NCBI GenBank assembly: GCA_000827265.1
Contig: KN834789.1
Span: forward strand, 361,523-425,522
Length of the DNA stretch: 64,000 nt
From: Collybiopsis luxurians FD-317 M1
Taxonomy: Eukaryota > Basidiomycota > Agaricomycetes > Agaricales > Omphalotaceae
Reading direction: 5' to 3'
The first letter of the stretch is position 1, and every line of letters starts with the position of its first letter. Positions 59,709 through 64,000 of this stretch are shown in pieces. The position numbers and the translations under genes are program-made. A model generated the notes under the pieces. It searched no databases, was not told where the DNA came from, and worked only from the letters and a program-made list of their open reading frames with translations.

Positions 59709-62700
59709 ATGAGCGGCCTGGAAACTGCTGCTTCGCTCTTTGGAACGGACGACTCGACCTCTGACCCTTTTGCTTCCTTAGGCTCAGACTCTCAGCCGAC
59801 AGCTGCCGGCGTTCATAATGCCAACGATGACCTGTTCGCTGTAAACGATCCCTCTTCAGCTCCGGATTTTTTCAGTGCTTCTCAGTCTTATCCCGAGCAA
59901 GCTATTCAGCCAGAGGCAGCTCTACAATCACAGGAACCCCATAGCTCATGGCCAGAAACGAACAGTTACGACTTAGGTCCACAGAATGTACAGTCAACTT
60001 CAGTGCATAATCACCAAGGCCAGCAGCCAGAGCAAACTTATGGCGACCAGTGGCAAAACTACTCGCAACAGGCCAATTTTGCTTCCAGTCAGTGACTCGT
60101 TGTATTAAATTTTCGCGAGGTTAACTCTCACAGCAGCTCACGCCAATGGTACTACTCAGGCTCACCAGCCTTTTAATGCATATACATCTTCACAGTACAC
60201 AAACACTCCTCAAACAATGCCGCCTCAGTCCTATGGGGCTGCTTCCACTTATTCACAATCCGCCTATAATCCGTATGCGCCAGCTTCGTCTTACAGTTCA
60301 GCGTCTTCGCAGTCGGCATATGATCCTTACGCGCCTCCCGTCCAGTCTCAAAAGACGACTCCACCCCTAGCATCTCCTCAGACCTCTCACGGTTCATATG
60401 CCCCACCGTCTCAATCCAACTACGGTGTTCCTTCCTACGCAGTTCCCGCACAACAAAACTCCTATGGATCCCAGAAGACTGCGTCCTCTGTTGGCGCTGT
60501 GGTACCTCCTACGCCCAAAGCTCCCTTGAATCGACCGAAAGTATTGAATGCATACGATCCACCTTTCCCTACTACGACAACAAGAAGGCAGGCACGGAAT
60601 GCCACATCTCCTCCATCGTTCAACAACTACACATCTATATCTCCTCCGCCGCCCCTTCCTCCAACTCATTCAATTATACTTCCGCCACCCAATGTCGCGC
60701 ATGCGCCACCGCTGGCGACTCGTCCCCCTAGCGTCCCTGTCTCGAACTATTCAGGCTTACCTTCTACCAACACTCCTGCTTCGAATCTGGGACGAACTGA
60801 GAGCTCAATCGCTGGTGGGCCTCCGCATACGAGTGAGATTGATGGTGTTTCCGCTTATTCTTTACCTCCCCGTTCCAACTCATATGGGCCTTCCGTCTCG
60901 GTGCAAGATCATACGCTTTCGAACCAAACCGGTGGCATTGCCTATAATACTACGCATGGCCCTCATCCTTTACCTTTGGAAAACGTCGGCCTGGAAAGTA
61001 GCCAGGGCTCGTTTTCAGAGTTTTCGGAACCAGAGACTTCCCCTACTCTTCGATCCAGAGCTTCTGCCGACTTTGTCAGTGGAGACCAACTGGGAACTTT
61101 TGTTGATTCCGGCGAAGAGGTCCCCAGGGGTATAACCAACCAGCCTAATGCATCTGTTAACTTTGGTGCCGACAATCAGAGTGGGCTTTTGGGTGACAGT
61201 TCACTTTCTTTCTCAACCAGCTCTCGACAAAGCTCTCCTGAAGTGCCTCAATCACTACCTCAATTAAGCGGAATACATTCACCTCCGTTGGGGGGTCCGC
61301 CAAAAAGAGCGTCTTCCGCTGCCGCTATACGAGCTCCCCCTCGCACCCAGAGTCCTTTATCTCGTGGGCCTGAGCTCTCCAGACCAAGGTCTTCCAACTC
61401 GGGTTTACGTAGCGTGTATTCTCCAGGTTCGAATTCTCAGCACTTCAACTCCCTTGACATGTATAGTCCTAAAGTCGGACAAATTCCAGAGGAGACCTCG
61501 TCATATTTGCCCAGTAGCATGGCCCCCTCGGATTCTTATGCTCCTCGAAATCAAACATTGTCTCCCCAGGTTGGCGGAGCTTCATCTGCGGGAGTTTCAT
61601 CCCCATATGATCCTTATGCTCCTCCAACTCATCAACAGGTGCCTAAAGCGCCCTCTTCCCCTCCCCAACCTTACGGACATTCCCGCCCCCACATTTCTGG
61701 ATCTGCACCGGCAGCACCTCCGCGTAATCGGTCAATGTCCAATGGGTCAATGTTATCGACCTTGTCTGAAGACCCTTCCAATCATAATAGATTCCAGTCT
61801 AATGAATCCGACTATGGGGCTTATTCTTCCAGATACAATTATCCGGAAAATGAAAAGCTGTCAGTAGATTCCGGTCCGCCGTCGTCAACACTTGGTCCCG
61901 CACAAGAAATCAAAGCCCCCACATACACTCCTTATGCTCCGTCACCATCCTTACTTGGAACCAACGACCCTCTTGGTCGCGCTGGAGCTCGGGTTCCTGT
62001 ATTCAGTTTTGGGTTCGGGGGCAAATTTGTTACGTGCTTCCATGGGGCTGATAAAATGAACACTGGATTCGATGTCGCTCTGGCTTCTCGTAATTCTACG
62101 GGAGTCGAAATTCGGACGCTGAATAAACTTATCCCCAGTTCTTCACTCAATATATCTTCAGCTACGTTCCCAGGACCTCTGTTTTCAGATCCTGGATCAC
62201 CGACAGCTGGAATTGTCAGGCCTGGGGCTGCTGCCCAAACAAAAACGAAGAAGGCGCGTGTGATTAAATACTTGGAAGATCGCGCAGAGGAGTTGTCTCA
62301 GGGTCTTGGATATATGCATTCAGGAGAAGAGGACCAGGGTCGGACAGAGAGTAAAATCATTTTGTTCAAAATATTGAAAATATTGGTTGAGAATGATGGG
62401 AAACTGTCTGGAACGTAAGCTCAGCTTCCTTGATTTCTTTCTTGTGGATGTGATCCTAACATGCTTCTCAGGCCTTCTATCGATGCGGCAGTTCGAGCAG
62501 CGCTAGTACCTCAGGCAGTGACAGATACCAGCGCTTCTGAGTCCTCCGGATTCACTTCCGTAGCCGATTTGCAAGGCTCTGACAGTGCGTTCCTGGGTCT
62601 TTCGGGTAGTGCAAACTCCAATGAAACCCCCATTGCTGTGACTACTCTTCGGCCCTCGGCACTGAACAAAATTGAGGGCTTCCTTCTCCGTGGGGAGCGC

Positions 62701-64000
62701 CGACAGGCATATCATTATGCCCTTGACCAAAAACTTTGGTCGCATGCTATGATCATTGCTAGTGGAATTGACAAGGAGGCTTGGCAAGAAGTGGTCAACG
62801 AATTCCTGAAGACAGAATTAGCCTCTCCTTCTACGGTGTCCGCGTCGTCGATGGGCAACCCTAACGGAAGAGAAGGCTTGAGAGTCGTATATAGTCTAAT
62901 GTCTGGACAGGGCGCCAAATCCGGTACGTCATGCATCCCTTACGAGATTTCCGAGCACTAATTCTTTTGAAGTTCACCAATTGGTACCGAAAACGAGTTT
63001 GTCGAATCCTGCTGCTGTATTATTGGCCCCAATGACAGTAGCCGCAACGCCGATATCGCCGAATTTTTCTGTGCCTGCACCTGCAGCGAATATTCCCGCA
63101 GAATCCTTGTCAAAATGGGCTGAAATTGTAGCCATGATGTTATCAGGCTCGGTTAGCTCGGAAACTTCTGCGACGTTGACTGCTCTGGGCGATCAACTCG
63201 CAGGAAACGGATGGACGGAGGCAGCTCATGTTTGGTGAATACATCTTCGATATTGCAAGCCTAAAGCTTACGTCCACAACAGTTACCTTCTCTCGCCCCA
63301 AACATCTACAGTAGCCGGATCGCAGCATCCCTCTGCTCGTATCGTTCTCCTCGGTTCTCGAAATCCTCATTCGTTCTCGAACTTTATGAGCGATCCTGAT
63401 CCTATCATTCTGTCTGAGATCCACGAATTTGCTCTTTCGCTTACACCCGTACCTAAAGGTCAAGAGCCGTTTGGTGGTCTTCCTCATCTCCAAGGTTATC
63501 GCTTTATTCGAGCCGTTTGTCTGGCTGAACTAGGCGACGTTTCCAACGCCAACAGGTTCGTTGGCGAATCCCCCACTCATTGACACTTGATTCACATTTT
63601 CCATAGGTACTGCGAGGCAATCAACGTGTCAATGACTCGGCCATCATCTTATTATACACCTGTCATGCTGGAGATGCTCAAAGGCCTATCCGACCGAATC
63701 AGTGGGGTTACTCAGACTGATAAAGCAGGCTCATGGATGAGTGGCAAGCTAGCTAAACCAAGTCTTGATGGATTCGGTGGTTGGCTTGAAGGACGATTTA
63801 CCAAGCTTGTCACAGGGGATATAGAGTCCCCCACTCGAGCTGAACATAAGCACGACAAGAATGAAGAGCGGGGCTTTGTGGGTCCATTCTCACATTACAG
63901 TACAATCTCTTCAACGACTACATCCACTAGTCCGTCGCCTCAGAACTCCGTCGTCAACTTGAACGCTTATGCTGCCGCCCCTGCGCGAACTGGATCTGCT
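59709..64000 (+). CDS. SEC16: COPII coat assembly protein SEC16 (partial, runs off the window)
   Basis: Large scaffold at ER exit sites that organises COPII coat assembly. The N-terminal half is low-complexity, starting MSGLETAASLFGTDDSTSDP, with repeated SYAPPS, YDPYAPP and NPYAP motifs and long Ser/Pro stretches. The central conserved domain follows with VPVFSFGFGGKFVTCFHGAD and KARVIKYLEDRAEELSQGL, then the helical ACE1 domain: ALNKIEGFLLRGERRQAYHY, ALDQKLWSHAMIIASGIDKE and AWQEVVNEFLKTELASPSTV, continuing to SKWAEIVAMMLSGSVSSETS, and HEFALSLTPVP to the window end. The 3' part is cut at 64000 and lacks the C-terminal Sec23-binding region. Several introns. Gene symbol is secure. Confidence 0.9.

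Noticed and set aside
60548..61867. Long alternative-frame openings within SEC16
   Set aside because: Shifted readings of the proline/serine-rich SEC16 exon; the SEC16 frame carries the conserved domains downstream.
1..64000. tRNA/rRNA genes, CRISPR arrays, transposons, viral insertions
   Set aside because: I looked for tRNA T-loop patterns, regular spaced repeats, long terminal repeats, and reverse transcriptase or transposase motifs and saw none. A tRNAscan-SE and RepeatMasker run would settle it.

Overview
This window is nuclear chromosomal DNA from a filamentous basidiomycete, most likely an Agaricomycete. The evidence is many short introns (about 45-65 nt), compact genes, and gene families typical of mushroom-forming fungi: an arrestin-fold protein, a lineage-type kinase-like protein, AusD-like methyltransferases, and a kinesin-1 ending in [11 protein letters not shown] see no bacterial-style operons, tRNA or rRNA genes, CRISPR arrays or intact transposons. 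No species is proposed.

Layout. 0-6 kb: copper chaperone ATX1 (-), an L-type amino acid permease (-) and tRNA methyltransferase TRM1 (+). 6-16 kb: MAPKKK STE11 (-), mitochondrial hydroxyacyl-thioester dehydratase HTD2 (+), histone H2B (+), a PRCC-like protein (-) and an unrecognised protein (-). 16-21 kb: a Dal5-type MFS transporter (+) and an arrestin-like protein (+). 21-23 kb: ribosomal protein eS10 (-), a small hypothetical ORF (-) and DPM2 (+). 23-31 kb: one very large (-) gene for a UNC80-like protein with C1-type zinc fingers. 31-37 kb: a DUF4211-type protein (+), TAF13 (+), a CYP33-type RRM protein (-), a small unknown (-) and a kinase-like protein (+). 37-44 kb: VPS55 (+), TRS120/TRAPPC9 (-) and an NSRP1-like protein (+). 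44-52.5 kb: kinesin-5 (-), elongation factor ELF1 (+) and kinesin-1 (+). 53-64 kb: a Pumilio/PUF protein (+), two tandem AusD-like methyltransferases (+) and SEC16 (+, cut by the window end).

Most genes are conserved housekeeping genes with no shared pathway, so this is ordinary gene-dense fungal chromosome. Eight neighbouring pairs are divergent, five of them with under 150 bp between start codons, which implies shared promoters. Gene models were built by reading exons and splice sites by eye, so outer start and stop coordinates are firmer than every internal exon. Start to stop spans include introns.

I did not find a clear new multi-gene system. The points most worth following up are the giant UNC80-like protein with its C1 zinc fingers, three introns that appear to use GC donors (two in one transporter gene), start codons isolated in 3-nt exons, a PUF protein whose repeats predict UGUAUAUA and whose own 3' region carries two UGUACAUA sites, a kinase-like protein with DFE in place of DFG, and a tandem methyltransferase pair without a visible biosynthetic cluster.
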